DNA of 17,001 nucleotides, from NCBI GenBank assembly GCA_900545055.1, contig UQXP01000037.1, forward strand, positions 1-17,001. Direction: 5' to 3'. Shown here piece by piece: positions 7,226 through 17,001 of the stretch (the stretch's first letter is position 1; every line of letters starts with the position of its first letter). The position numbers and the translations under genes were made by a program. Source of the stretch: an uncultured Collinsella sp. (GTDB taxonomy: Bacteria; Actinomycetota; Coriobacteriia; Coriobacteriales; Coriobacteriaceae). A model generated the notes under the pieces. That model worked only from the letters and a program-made list of their open reading frames with translations. It made no database searches and was not told the DNA's origin.

Positions 7226-7336
7226 GGGTAGTCAATTTGGGACGGGGCTATTTTAGCTACCCCGTCCGTTAATCGGCCAATCATTCGTGCTATCAGCCGG
7301 GGTAGCTAAAATAGCCCCGTCCCAAATTGACTACCC
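7226..7336. repeat. Perfect 39-bp inverted repeat, BIME-like composite palindrome
   Basis: Bases 7226-7264 are the exact reverse complement of 7298-7336, separated by 33 bases. Each arm is itself a hairpin unit: GGGTAG at its outer end can pair with CTACCC near its inner end around TTTGGGACGGGGCTATTTT. The element therefore looks like two head-to-head copies of a REP-type unit. It occupies most of the gene-free stretch 7079-7435, with the terminator and smaller hairpin before it; 7337-7410 shows nothing recognisable. There is no transposase nearby and no obvious target duplication. Confidence 0.85.
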
Positions 7337-7410
7337 TTTCTTCCGATGAGCACTCGTGGTGAGGTCGTGAGCCTGTAAAAGGTGTGCGTGCGCTTGCCGT
7401 TCGTATCTGC

Positions 7411-7416
7411 TATCAT
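7411..7416 (+). promoter_or_regulatory. Putative -10 box of the tRNA-Leu promoter
   Basis: TATCAT lies 19 bases before the tRNA 5' end. No good -35 hexamer is seen at 16-18 bases upstream, so this rests on the -10 and its position. Confidence 0.35.
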
Positions 7417-7435
7417 TCCTAGTCTGTGCGTTCAT

Positions 7436-7519
7436 GCGGGCGTGGCGGAATTGGTAGACGCGCCAGATTTAGGTTCTGGTGGGATTCCCGTGAAGGTTCG
7501 AGTCCTTTCGCCCGCACCA
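7436..7519 (+). tRNA. tRNA-Leu (anticodon TAG), CCA encoded
   Basis: 84 nt class II tRNA. The acceptor GCGGGCG (7436-7442) pairs with CGCCCGC (7509-7515), with discriminator A and encoded CCA. The D arm contains GGAATTGGTAGACG, the anticodon stem is CCAGA/TCTGG with loop TTTAGGT and anticodon TAG at 7470-7472. A variable arm TGGGATTCCCG and T loop TTCGAGT complete it. It reads CUN leucine codons. It stands alone, upstream of tig. Confidence 0.97.
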
Positions 7520-7556
7520 ACGCACCAGCGTCGGTCTCGGCCGTCGCGACTCTTTG

Positions 7557-7586
7557 TTGCATAAAGGTACCAGCACCTCAGATAAG
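7557..7586 (+). promoter_or_regulatory. Putative tig promoter
   Basis: TTGCAT (7557-7562) and GATAAG (7581-7586) with an 18-base spacer would give a transcript starting near 7593, just ahead of the AGGAGG ribosome site. Both hexamers are only partial matches. Readthrough from tRNA-Leu is an alternative. Confidence 0.3.
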
Positions 7587-7610
7587 CTGGGCAGTATGAG
7601 GAGGAACGTG

Positions 7611-8909
7611 TTGAACATCACCGCTTCTGACGTCAAGGACGCCAAGCTCACCGCTACGGTCACCATCCCGGCCGCCGACGTCGACGCCGCGATCAAGAAG
7701 GCCTACAAGGACACCGCCAAGAAGTACCGCTTCCCGGGCTTCCGCGCCGGTAAGGCCCCCCGTCCGGTCATCGACTCTGCTCTTGGCGCCGAGGCTACCC
7801 TCGCTCAGGCCACCAACGACCTGATCGCCGCCAACGAGCCCGCCGTCCTCAACGAGCTGGACATCGTCCCCACCAAGAACGGTGACTACAAGGAGCTCGA
7901 CCTCGCCAAGGATCACGAGGACTACACCTACACCGTCGAGTTCTCCCTGCGTCCCGCCGCTGAGCTCTCCTCCTTCGACGCCGTCGAGATCGAGATGCCT
8001 CCCGCGGAGGTCACTGAGTCCGAGATCAACAACCAGGTCGAGATGCTCCTCAACTACCGTGCCACCTTCGAGGACATCGAGGGTCGCGCCGTCGAGGCCG
8101 AGGATTACGTCACCGTCGACCTCAAGGCCGTCGAGAACGCCGACAACTTTGCCGCCGAGGGCCGTATGCTCATCGCCGGTAGCGACAGCAACCCCAAGGA
8201 GTTCAACGAGGCCCTGATCGGCGCTAACGTTGACGACGTCAAGACCGTCACCTGGACCGACGAGGTCGAGGAGGGCGAGGAGGCCGAGACCCACACCGTC
8301 GAGGTCACCGTCAAGGGCATCAAGGTCCGCAACACCCCCGAGCTCACCGACGAGCTCGTCAAGTCCGACTTTGGCTTCGACAGCATCGACGCTATGCGCG
8401 ACGCCATCAAGCTCGAGATCGAGCAGGACAAGGCTTCCCGCCTCCCGGCCGAGAAGGAGAACCGTTGCGTCGCCGCTCTTGCCGAGCGCCTGCAGCTCGA
8501 CGAGATGGACGCCGACTACGAGCAGTCCGTCTTTGAGGAGCTTGGCCAGAACTTCCTGTCCAACCTCGCTGCCCGCGGCATGACCCTCGACACCTGGCTG
8601 CCCGCTTCTGGCCTGACCATGGAGCAGTTCGTCGGCGACCTGCACAAGCAGGCCAACGACGTTGCCCGCGAGTCCCTGGCGCTCGACGCCCTTGCCCGTG
8701 AGCTCAAGATCGAGGTCACCGAGGACGACGTCAACGCCGAGTTCGAGAAGGCTGGCGTCAAGGACGTCGAGGCTTCCAAGGCCGAGTTCATCGCCGATGG
8801 CCGTATGCCTGCTGTCCGCGAGTCCATCCGTCGCTCCAAGGCCGTCGACCACCTGGTCGAGAACGCCAAGGTGACCGAGGTCGACGAGACCGCCAAGGAC
8901 GCCGAGTAA
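7611..8909 (+). CDS. tig: Trigger factor, ribosome-associated chaperone
   Basis: 432 residues, normal for the family. Trigger factor docks at the ribosomal exit tunnel and shields nascent chains. The N-terminal ribosome-binding signature GFRAGKAP is at residues 43-50. A central FKBP-like peptidyl-prolyl isomerase domain follows at about 150-245 (DYVTVDLKAV to THTVEVTVKGIKV), then the helical C-terminal chaperone domain from about 255. The protein is very acidic, with a long run of Glu/Asp. The start is taken as TTG 7611, six bases after a perfect AGGAGG (7599-7604), giving MNITASDVKD. GTG 7608 (spacing 3) and ATG 7596 (which would overlap the ribosome site) are weaker. Strong codon bias suggests high expression. 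It precedes clpP-clpX, a common arrangement. Confidence 0.95.
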   Translation: MNITASDVKDAKLTATVTIPAADVDAAIKKAYKDTAKKYRFPGFRAGKAPRPVIDSALGAEATLAQATNDLIAANEPAVLNELDIVPTKNGDYKELDLAKDHEDYTYTVEFSLRPAAELSSFDAVEIEMPPAEVTESEINNQVEMLLNYRATFEDIEGRAVEAEDYVTVDLKAVENADNFAAEGRMLIAGSDSNPKEFNEALIGANVDDVKTVTWTDEVEEGEEAETHTVEVTVKGIKVRNTPELTDELVKSDFGFDSIDAMRDAIKLEIEQDKASRLPAEKENRCVAALAERLQLDEMDADYEQSVFEELGQNFLSNLAARGMTLDTWLPASGLTMEQFVGDLHKQANDVARESLALDALARELKIEVTEDDVNAEFEKAGVKDVEASKAEFIADGRMPAVRESIRRSKAVDHLVENAKVTEVDETAKDAE

Positions 8910-8985
8910 TTCTCGCCACCTTGCTCGCGAGCGCTTGCATGTGCCCGTGATGGGGTAAAGTTATAAACCGGTTATCCGGTTGCTT

Positions 8986-9031
8986 CGTACGGTGCCAGCC
9001 AATGCATAGCATGCGGGCACCGTACGTTTGT
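8986..9031 (+). terminator. Hairpin between tig and clpP, possible tig terminator
   Basis: CGTACGGTGCC (8986-8996) pairs perfectly with GGCACCGTACG (9016-9026), 11 bp, 19-base loop, followed by TTTGT. The tail is poor in T, so termination may be partial. It lies 41 bases before the clpP start, so a role in the clpP leader is also possible. A small ACCGG/CCGGT hairpin precedes it. Confidence 0.5.
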
Positions 9032-9071
9032 CTAGAACCATTATTGGTCCGTAAGAGAAATGGAGATGCGT

Positions 9072-9692
9072 ATGATCGCTAAGTTCGATTCCGCCCTCGT
9101 GCCATACGTTATCGAGCAGACGCCGCGCGGCGAGCGCAGCTACGATATCTATTCGCGCCTGCTCAACGACCGCATCATCTTCTTGGGCGAGGAGATCAAC
9201 TCCGTCAGCGCCAACCTGGTCGTTGCCCAGCTGCTGCATCTTGAGAGCCAGGATGCCGAGAAGGATATCTCGCTCTACATCAATTCGCCCGGTGGCGAGG
9301 TCTACTCCGGCCTAGCGATTCTGGACACCATGAACTTCATTAAGCCGCAGGTCTCCACCATTTGTGTCGGTATGGCCGCGTCTATGGCCGCCGTGCTGCT
9401 TTCGGCCGGCGCCAAGGGCAAGCGCTTCTGCCTGCCGCACTCCAAGGTCATGATTCACCAGCCCAGCGGGGGTGCTCAGGGCCAGCAGACCGAGATCGAG
9501 ATCGTGGCCGAGGAGATCAAGAAGACTCGCCGTGAGCTCAACCAGATCCTGTCCGATGCCTCGGGCCAGCCGATCGAGAAGGTCCAGGCCGATACCGAGC
9601 GCGACAACTACCTGACCGCTGCCGAGGCCCTCGACTACGGTCTGATCGACCGTATCGTCACCTCGCGCGATCTTGCCGCGAAGGATGCCTAG
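9072..9692 (+). CDS. clpP: ClpP, ATP-dependent Clp protease proteolytic subunit
   Basis: 206 residues. ClpP forms the double-heptameric serine protease chamber that degrades proteins fed by ClpX or ClpC. The catalytic triad is visible with family spacing: S104 in GMAASMAAVLLSAG, H129 in VMIHQPSGG, D178 in DTERDNY. The oxyanion glycine motif NSPGGEVYSG is at 71-80. Three in-frame ATGs occur at 9060, 9066 and 9072. GGAG at 9062-9065 is spaced six bases from 9072, favouring MIAKFDSAL; the earlier starts would add only MEMR. clpX begins one base after the stop, so the two are cotranscribed and probably translationally coupled. Confidence 0.96.
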   Translation: MIAKFDSALVPYVIEQTPRGERSYDIYSRLLNDRIIFLGEEINSVSANLVVAQLLHLESQDAEKDISLYINSPGGEVYSGLAILDTMNFIKPQVSTICVGMAASMAAVLLSAGAKGKRFCLPHSKVMIHQPSGGAQGQQTEIEIVAEEIKKTRRELNQILSDASGQPIEKVQADTERDNYLTAAEALDYGLIDRIVTSRDLAAKDA

Positions 9693-9693
9693 G

Positions 9694-11106
9694 ATGGCAG
9701 GTAACATGCAGGACAACTTTGACGAGAACGGCAACCCCATCCGCTGCTCCTTCTGCGGAAAAGAGCAGGGACAGGTTCGCCGCCTTGTTAAGGGTCCGAC
9801 CAACATCTTTATCTGTGACGAGTGCGTTGCCGCCTGCTCCGAGATCCTTGAGGAGTCGCTGGCTTCGGACTTTATGGACGCTGCCCGCAACGGCAATCTG
9901 CCGGGTTTCCTCAACGACCACGGCCAGGCTGCGTCCCAGCCCGCCGTTGACCCCGAGGCCGAGGGCTTTGAGCTCGAGGACGACCGTCAGGTCATCACGC
10001 GCGTGCCGACGCCGCACGAGATCTATGACGAGCTTTCGGCCTATGTTATGGGCCAGGAGGACGCCAAGCGCGCCATGTCGGTGGCCGTGTACAACCACTA
10101 CCGTCGCGTAATCGAGGGCGGTGCCGCGGTGTCCGCCTTTGACGAGGCCTCGGGCATGGGCGGCCAGTTTGACGACGATATGGACGAGGTGGAGCTCGCC
10201 AAGTCCAACATCTTGCTGCTCGGCCCCACCGGTACCGGTAAGACGCTGCTGGCCCAGACGCTCGCACGCATCCTCGAGGTTCCGTTTGCCATTGCCGATG
10301 CCACTGCGCTCACCGAGGCTGGCTACGTTGGCGAGGACGTTGAGAACATCCTGCTCAAGCTCATCAACGCTGCCGATGGCGACATTGAGCGCGCGCAGGT
10401 TGGCATTATCTACGTGGACGAGATCGACAAGATCGCCCGCAAGGCCGAGAACCTCTCCATCACCCGCGACGTTTCGGGCGAGGGCGTTCAGCAGGCACTG
10501 CTTAAGATTCTTGAGGGCACCGTGGCCAGCGTTCCGCCCACCGGCGGCCGCAAGCATCCCCAGCAGGAGCTGCTGCAGATCGACACGACGAACATCCTGT
10601 TCATCTGCGGCGGTGCCTTTGTGGGTCTGGATAAGATCATCGCCGATCGCGTGGGCAACAAGGGCGTGGGCTTTAACTCCGAGATCGCCGGCCCCACCTC
10701 GGTCGACGAGAACGACCTGCTGCGCCAGGTGCTCCCGCAGGACCTTAACGCCTTTGGCATGATCCCCGAGTTCGTGGGTCGTACGCCCGTCGTCACCCAG
10801 ACGCAGGCGCTCGACGAGGACGACCTGGTGTCGATTCTGACCGAGCCCAAGAACGCCGTGGTACGCCAGTACCGCAAGATGTTCCAGCTCGAGGACGTCG
10901 AGCTTGAGTTTGAGGACGCGGCCCTGCATGAGATTGCCCGCATGGCGCTCGCCCGCAAGACCGGCGCCCGCGGCCTGCGCGCCATCTGCGAGGACGTTCT
11001 GCAGCAGACGATGTTCGACCTCCCCAGCGAGGAAGGCGTAGCCAAGGTCGTCGTAACCGAAGCCGCCGTAAAGGGCGAAGAACAGCCCCAGCGCATCTAC
11101 GGTTAA
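9694..11106 (+). CDS. clpX: ClpX, ATPase subunit of the Clp protease
   Basis: 470 residues, longer than E. coli ClpX (424). ClpX is a hexameric AAA+ unfoldase that delivers substrates to ClpP. In order: C4 zinc-binding domain (C18, C21, C41, C44), linker, Walker A GPTGTGKT (177-184), pore loop GYVGED (210-215), Walker B IIYVDEID (238-245), RKH loop (286-288), ClpP-contact loop reading VGF (325-327) instead of the common IGF, and sensor-2 GARGLR. Extra length comes from an acidic linker (about 55-110) and a Gly/Asp-rich insertion (about 142-165) before Walker A. ATG 9694, one base after clpP, is preferred; ATG 9685 and 9706 are alternatives. A terminator follows, so clpX ends the operon. Confidence 0.96.
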   Translation: MAGNMQDNFDENGNPIRCSFCGKEQGQVRRLVKGPTNIFICDECVAACSEILEESLASDFMDAARNGNLPGFLNDHGQAASQPAVDPEAEGFELEDDRQVITRVPTPHEIYDELSAYVMGQEDAKRAMSVAVYNHYRRVIEGGAAVSAFDEASGMGGQFDDDMDEVELAKSNILLLGPTGTGKTLLAQTLARILEVPFAIADATALTEAGYVGEDVENILLKLINAADGDIERAQVGIIYVDEIDKIARKAENLSITRDVSGEGVQQALLKILEGTVASVPPTGGRKHPQQELLQIDTTNILFICGGAFVGLDKIIADRVGNKGVGFNSEIAGPTSVDENDLLRQVLPQDLNAFGMIPEFVGRTPVVTQTQALDEDDLVSILTEPKNAVVRQYRKMFQLEDVELEFEDAALHEIARMALARKTGARGLRAICEDVLQQTMFDLPSEEGVAKVVVTEAAVKGEEQPQRIYG

Positions 11107-11127
11107 ACCAGTCATAAACGTGTTTGC

Positions 11128-11166
11128 AAATAGCCTCCGACCACCCGCGGTCGGAGGCTATTTTAT
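11128..11166 (+). terminator. Rho-independent terminator of clpX
   Basis: Bases 11128-11142 pair with 11149-11163 (AAATAGCCTCCGACC with its exact complement, 15 bp) around a 6-base loop, ending in a TTTTAT tail. It lies 21 bases after the clpX stop. Confidence 0.92.
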
Positions 11167-11195
11167 AGATACGCAATAACCCCAACTACCTGTGT

Positions 11196-11201
11196 TATTC
11201 T
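11196..11201 (+). promoter_or_regulatory. Possible -10 box of the valS promoter
   Basis: TATTCT is followed by a T/G-rich stretch and lies between the clpX terminator and the long hairpin upstream of valS. No recognisable -35 is present. If real, the valS transcript has a leader of about 185 nt containing the hairpin element. Confidence 0.25.
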
Positions 11202-11258
11202 GTGTGTTTGTTTAAAGTCTCAGCGAAGTCCTATCAGACTGAAGTAATCGATACCTAA

Positions 11259-11371
11259 GGCGTGTCCGCCTGCTTGGTTTTCGTAGATTCCGCACGAGCC
11301 GAAGAGCACCAAATGTGCTCTTCGTGCGAGCCAGGACCTGACCGAGCGAAAACCAAGCAGGCGGACACGCC
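11259..11371 (+). ncRNA. 113-nt structured element upstream of valS (family copy 1)
   Basis: A perfect 25-bp outer stem (11259-11283 with 11347-11371) encloses an inner hairpin, GAAGAGCAC/GTGCTCTTC with loop CAAAT, extended by CGCAC/GTGCG. It ends 20 bases before the valS ATG, and GGGAG (11381-11385) remains outside the stem. Its inner part (TTCCGCACG at 11288-11296, AGCAC-nnAAT-GTGCT, then AGGAC and CCG..GCGA) matches the reverse complement of 14104-14212, with paired differences that keep the inner stem. No T-box or terminator features are seen. It could be a structured leader, an independent RNA, or a mobile palindrome. Confidence 0.5.
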
Positions 11372-11391
11372 GGCGGGACAGGGAGAGATAT

Positions 11392-14088
<2,697 letters not shown>

Positions 14089-14103
14089 GCGTTACTGGGG
14101 GAC

Positions 14104-14212
14104 GCGGTTTGGGGCATTGCTCGCTACTGCGGACAGTCCTGCGCAAGACGGACAGCACATTAAGTGCTGTCCTTTGCGTGCGGAACTTGCGGCGAGCAAA
14201 GCCCCAAACCGC
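14104..14212 (-). ncRNA. 109-nt structured element downstream of valS (family copy 2, inverted)
   Basis: Outer arms 14104-14124 and 14192-14212 pair at 20 of 21 positions. The inner hairpin is GGACAGCAC/GTGCTGTCC with loop ATTAA, extended by CGCAA/TTGCG. On the minus strand it reads TTCCGCACG (complement of 14177-14185), AGCAC-TTAAT-GTGCT and AGGACTGTCCG, paralleling the element upstream of valS. It begins 16 bases after the valS stop. The strand is inferred from this similarity only. It lacks a T-run on either side and is not an obvious terminator. Bases 14213-14314 after it show nothing recognisable. Confidence 0.5.
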
Positions 14213-14314
14213 TCCCACAGCGGTTACGGGGGCGTCCGCTGCCTGCCCGGTAGGGCCACTGGGTTGTGGCCTTGATCTCGCTGCAAAGCGGTGTTTGGCT
14301 GATATTTTGAATGG

Positions 14315-14347
14315 GAGGGGCTCGTTGTTGATTACGGGCCTCTTTTT
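14315..14347 (+). terminator. Terminator between valS and folC
   Basis: GAGG..CTCG (14315-14324, two bulged G) pairs with CGGGCCTC (14335-14342) around a 10-base loop, followed directly by TTTTT. It ends 20 bases before the folC start, so folC would need readthrough or a promoter inside or just past the hairpin. Confidence 0.6.
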
Positions 14348-14367
14348 ATGTTGAGGGGACTTTGGTT

Positions 14368-15711
14368 ATGGCGAAGCGTTCTGGGTTATATTCGGTGCCG
14401 TTTGAGGTTCCGGAGCTTTCTTTTGATGAGGCTGTTGCGCTTGCGGCCGATACGGGCAAGATTGCGCGTTATTCTACGCCGTTGCTCGAGACTGTTGTCG
14501 AGATGCTCGATGAGCTTGGTCGTCCTGACGAGTTTTATGATTGCGTCCAGATCGCCGGAACTAATGGAAAGACCTCGACGACGCGGTTCTCGGCTGCCAT
14601 TTTGCGTGGTGAGGGCCTTAAGACGGCGCTCTTTACGTCGCCTCATCTGGTGCGTTATCCCGAGCGCATGGAGATTGACGGCAAGGTCGTCTCGGACGAG
14701 GTTTTTGCCCACGGTGTCTCCGCGGCGTATGAGGCGGGTCGTCGTCTCAACGCGCGTCGTGAGGCGGCAGGCGAGGAGCTCCGTGCTATTACGCCCTTCG
14801 ATCTTTTGTCCGTGGCTGGACTGACCATGTTTGCCGAGGCTTGCGTGGACGTTGCTGTGCTCGAGGTTGGCATGGGCGGACGTTGGGATGCAACGAGTGC
14901 GACCGATCCTGTGGCCGTCGCCATTACGGGCATTGGGCTCGACCATATGAAGGTCCTTGGCGACACGCTCGAGGCCATTGCGGGGGAGAAGGCTGCGGTT
15001 ATTAAGCCTGGGCGCTTGGTTGTTTTGGGCGAGGGTACGCACGAGGCGAGTGTTCAGCGCGTGATGGATGCGCGTTGTCGCGAGTGCGGCGTTGTTCCGC
15101 TCGTGGTGAATCATGTCACGACCAAGGTGCCGGCGCATGTGGGCGATACGGTGGAGTTTAGCTGTACCACATCGCGTGCGATTTACACATCGAGCATGGT
15201 CAAGCCGGCGTATCAGCCGCAGAATGCTGCGTGCGCGATTATGCTGTGCGAGGGGTATCTGGGCCGCGAGCTGGACCACGATGCGCTCGATGCTTCGCTT
15301 ATGGGTTGCCCCACGCCGGGCCGATTTGATGTTCTGGGAACTGATCCGCTCAAGCTGATCGATGCCTGCCATAACCCTCAGAGCTGTGAAAACTTTGTGA
15401 GCGCGCTGGACGAGATCGATCCGTGCGTTGAGAACCGCCCCACGCTGTTGTGTGCCGCGCTGGCTGACAAGGACGTGGCAGGTATCGTCGACGTGTTGGT
15501 CCCGGCGTTCCCGCGCGTAGTCGTGACCCAGACCGATTCCGACCGTGCCCTGCCGGCAGAGGAACTTGCTGCTCTAGTGGACGCGGACAAACTCGCGGGC
15601 GTGTACCCGAGCGTATCCGAGGCCCTCGCCGCCTTCGAAGCCGCCAACGAGCCCTTCGTAGCAGCCGGCACCATAACCCTAGCCGGCGAAGTAGCCGGCC
15701 TGCTGCGCTAA
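14368..15711 (+). CDS. folC: FolC, folylpolyglutamate/dihydrofolate synthase
   Basis: 447 residues, Mur-ligase superfamily. FolC adds glutamate to (dihydro)folate using ATP, retaining folates in the cytoplasm. Motifs: P-loop GTNGKTST (64-71), TSPHLVRYPERM (90-101), the conserved LEVGMGGRWDATS (165-177) and the metal-binding region GIGLDHMKVLG (188-198); the C-terminal domain includes LLCAALADKDV. ATG 14368 follows GAGGGG (14353-14358); a TTG at 14362 is also in frame. The first two thirds use many T-ending codons and fewer C-ending ones than valS or tig, with a return to GC-rich codons near the 3' end, suggesting lower expression or a different history. It is convergent with the peptidase gene downstream. 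Confidence 0.93.
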   Translation: MAKRSGLYSVPFEVPELSFDEAVALAADTGKIARYSTPLLETVVEMLDELGRPDEFYDCVQIAGTNGKTSTTRFSAAILRGEGLKTALFTSPHLVRYPERMEIDGKVVSDEVFAHGVSAAYEAGRRLNARREAAGEELRAITPFDLLSVAGLTMFAEACVDVAVLEVGMGGRWDATSATDPVAVAITGIGLDHMKVLGDTLEAIAGEKAAVIKPGRLVVLGEGTHEASVQRVMDARCRECGVVPLVVNHVTTKVPAHVGDTVEFSCTTSRAIYTSSMVKPAYQPQNAACAIMLCEGYLGRELDHDALDASLMGCPTPGRFDVLGTDPLKLIDACHNPQSCENFVSALDEIDPCVENRPTLLCAALADKDVAGIVDVLVPAFPRVVVTQTDSDRALPAEELAALVDADKLAGVYPSVSEALAAFEAANEPFVAAGTITLAGEVAGLLR

Positions 15712-15725
15712 CCTATCCCCTCATC

Positions 15726-15792
15726 AGTTGCGGTGAAATAGTTCCTGTTTTTGGGTTCTAGCAGCCCATCCAGGAACTATTCCACCGCAACT
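15726..15792. repeat. 67-nt dispersed palindrome, copy 2 (folC-peptidase intergenic)
   Basis: Arms 15726-15747 and 15771-15792 are identical in sequence to those at 180-201 and 224-245, including the same single A/C mismatch. The 23-base loop differs but keeps a short inner stem (GGG/CCC) and TCTA. It lies between two convergent genes, 14 bases after folC and 23 bases past the peptidase stop, where it could serve as a bidirectional transcription barrier. Confidence 0.88.
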
Positions 15793-15815
15793 TAGTTTGG
15801 GGCTTGGGGATGAGG

Positions 15816-16904
15816 TTAGTCTAGGCGGGCTGGGTCGTGGGGGTAGTTGTTGAGGATCTCGACTCCGGATTCGGTGACCAGGGCAAGATCCTCAATGCGG
15901 ACGCCGGTGCGGCCGGGGAGGTAAATGCCCGGCTCGATGGAGAAGGTCATGCCCGGCTCTACGACCTGCTCGTTGACGAGTGAAACGTCGCCCGGCTCGT
16001 GGTCCTGCAAGCCGATCGAGTGTCCCAGGCGATGCGTAAAGTACTGCCCATAGCCCGCATCCTCAATCACGTCGCGTGCGGCGCGGTCCAGGTCACACAT
16101 GCGCACGCCCGGTGCGATGAGCGCCTCGGCGGCCTCGTTGGCGCGGCGCACGATGTCGTAGATGCGCGCCGTCTCCTCGTCCGGCTCGCCCCAAAAGAAC
16201 GTGCGTGTCATGTCCGAGCAGTAGTTGCGATGGCGTCCGCCAATGTCGAACAGCACTACGTCGCCGCGCTTGAGTACCGTATCGTCGGGCTCGTGGTGCG
16301 GGTCGCCGGCGTTGGCGCCAAAGCTCACGATGGGCGGAAAGCTAAAGCCCTCGCAGCCGTGCTTGCGGTACAGACCGAGCATCTGATCGGCAATTTCGCG
16401 CTCCGTCACACCTTCGTGGACGAGCTTGATGGCGTCGGCCATCACGGCGTCGTTGGCTGCCGAGGAAACGCGCATAAGCTCCTGCTCGGCGGCATCCTTG
16501 TGGGTGCGTGCGGCGGTGACGGCAAAGTCGCCTAGGAAGAACTCGCTCGCGGCGTGACGCTCCATGAGGGGCATCAAAAAGCCGGAGCGCATGACGGTGT
16601 CGATGCCGAGCGGTTTGGTCGGATCGACCTCGCGAGCGATGGCGTCGGCCACGACGTCGGTGTCAGTGTGATAGGCGACGCGGGCATTGTCGTACTCTGG
16701 TAGCTGGTGCAGGGCGTTGACTAGGATCACCGGCTCGGCACCGCGCGCGAGCAGCACGCCGCAAAAACGCTCGAACATATCGGCATAAAAGCCGGTCAGG
16801 TAATAGATCGACCACGGGTCGTTTACGAGCAGCTGTGCGCCGGGGTGCTGAGCCTCGAGCGCATCGAGCACGCGCGCCACACGCTGGTCATCGACATGTG
16901 CCAT
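15816..16904 (-). CDS. M24-family aminopeptidase, Xaa-Pro peptidase type
   Basis: 362 residues, cytoplasmic; no signal peptide. The family removes N-terminal residues preceding proline from peptides, using two metal ions. The N-terminal creatinase-like domain (1-130) is followed by the pita-bread catalytic domain. Metal ligands are all visible: D220 (FDIGG), D231 (CSDMTR), H295 (RLGHSIGL), E324 (SIEPGIY) and E338 (VRIEDLAL). This layout fits PepQ/YpdF-like enzymes of about 360 residues rather than the longer PepP. The frame is open 19 codons upstream, but AAAGGA (complement of 16911-16916) is six bases before the ATG at 16904, giving MAHVDDQRV. It is convergent with folC. Confidence 0.92.
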   Translation of the reverse strand: MAHVDDQRVARVLDALEAQHPGAQLLVNDPWSIYYLTGFYADMFERFCGVLLARGAEPVILVNALHQLPEYDNARVAYHTDTDVVADAIAREVDPTKPLGIDTVMRSGFLMPLMERHAASEFFLGDFAVTAARTHKDAAEQELMRVSSAANDAVMADAIKLVHEGVTEREIADQMLGLYRKHGCEGFSFPPIVSFGANAGDPHHEPDDTVLKRGDVVLFDIGGRHRNYCSDMTRTFFWGEPDEETARIYDIVRRANEAAEALIAPGVRMCDLDRAARDVIEDAGYGQYFTHRLGHSIGLQDHEPGDVSLVNEQVVEPGMTFSIEPGIYLPGRTGVRIEDLALVTESGVEILNNYPHDPARLD

Positions 16905-16952
16905 ACATCGTCCTTTCGCTAGGGTGCCACCATGGTATCCCAAGCCTGAACT

Positions 16953-16991
16953 GCCTCCCATTTCTTGGACACGAGAAATGGGAGGCTTTTT
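16953..16991 (+). terminator. Strong terminator-like hairpin upstream of the peptidase gene
   Basis: GCCTCCCATTTCT (16953-16965) pairs perfectly with 16974-16986 (13 bp, 8-base loop) and is followed by TTTTT on the + strand. It is oriented away from the peptidase gene, and no + strand gene in the window would use it. The next gene lies beyond the window. It may end an antisense or small transcript starting near 16905-16950. Confidence 0.7.
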
Positions 16992-17001
16992 ATGCGTGTC
17001 G

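Noticed and set aside
7116..7336. CRISPR array or insertion sequence
   Set aside because: The repeats are palindromic and not evenly spaced direct repeats, and there is no cas gene, transposase frame or target duplication.
7382..7564. 60-codon open frame overlapping tRNA-Leu
   Set aside because: It runs through the tRNA gene and has no ribosome site or similarity to a protein family.
11202..11391. T-box riboswitch in the valS leader
   Set aside because: No T-box sequence (AGGGTGGNACCGCG-like), no terminator/antiterminator pair and no recognisable specifier loop; only the long hairpin is present.

Overview
The window looks like chromosomal DNA of a high-GC, anaerobic, gut-type actinobacterium of the Coriobacteriia, most likely Collinsella or a close relative. 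This is inferred from codon bias toward C/G-ending codons, from the gene content (selenocysteine machinery, molybdenum hydroxylase, tRNA-Leu/tig/clpP/clpX/valS/folC order) and from the many intergenic palindromes. No species-level marker is present. All protein genes are on the + strand except the last, an M24 peptidase.

Region 1 (1-1640) is a selenium/molybdenum locus. It holds the 3' end of selB, a clear selenocysteine tRNA (selC, anticodon TCA) with its own promoter and terminator, mobA for the molybdenum guanine-dinucleotide cofactor, and a DUF3343 (putative Se/S carrier-like) protein with an unusual cysteine-rich N-terminus. SelB and tRNA-Sec decode UGA as Sec. MobA would mature DMSO-reductase-family enzymes such as Sec-containing formate dehydrogenase, which would lie outside the window.

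Region 2 (1855-7078) holds gdhA (hexameric glutamate dehydrogenase) with its terminator, then a two-gene molybdenum hydroxylase operon: an FAD subunit and a fused [2Fe-2S]2/Mo subunit of XdhD-like architecture. The proximity to DUF3343 and selC makes a selenium-dependent molybdenum hydroxylase plausible but not proven.

Region 3 (7079-7610) is 357 bases without a protein gene, occupied by three stacked palindromes including a perfect 39-bp inverted repeat, followed by tRNA-Leu(UAG). Region 4 (7611-11106) is the protein quality-control cluster tig-clpP-clpX. Region 5 (11107-15711) is valS-folC; valS is flanked by two related ~110-nt structured elements in opposite orientation. Region 6 (15712-17001) has a second copy of the 66-nt palindrome found next to selC, a convergent Xaa-Pro-type peptidase gene, and an orphan terminator-like hairpin.

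The protein genes are mostly recognisable families. The least explained content is intergenic: at least three families of long hairpins, two of them represented twice with paired sequence differences that keep the stems, which argues for selection on RNA or DNA structure.
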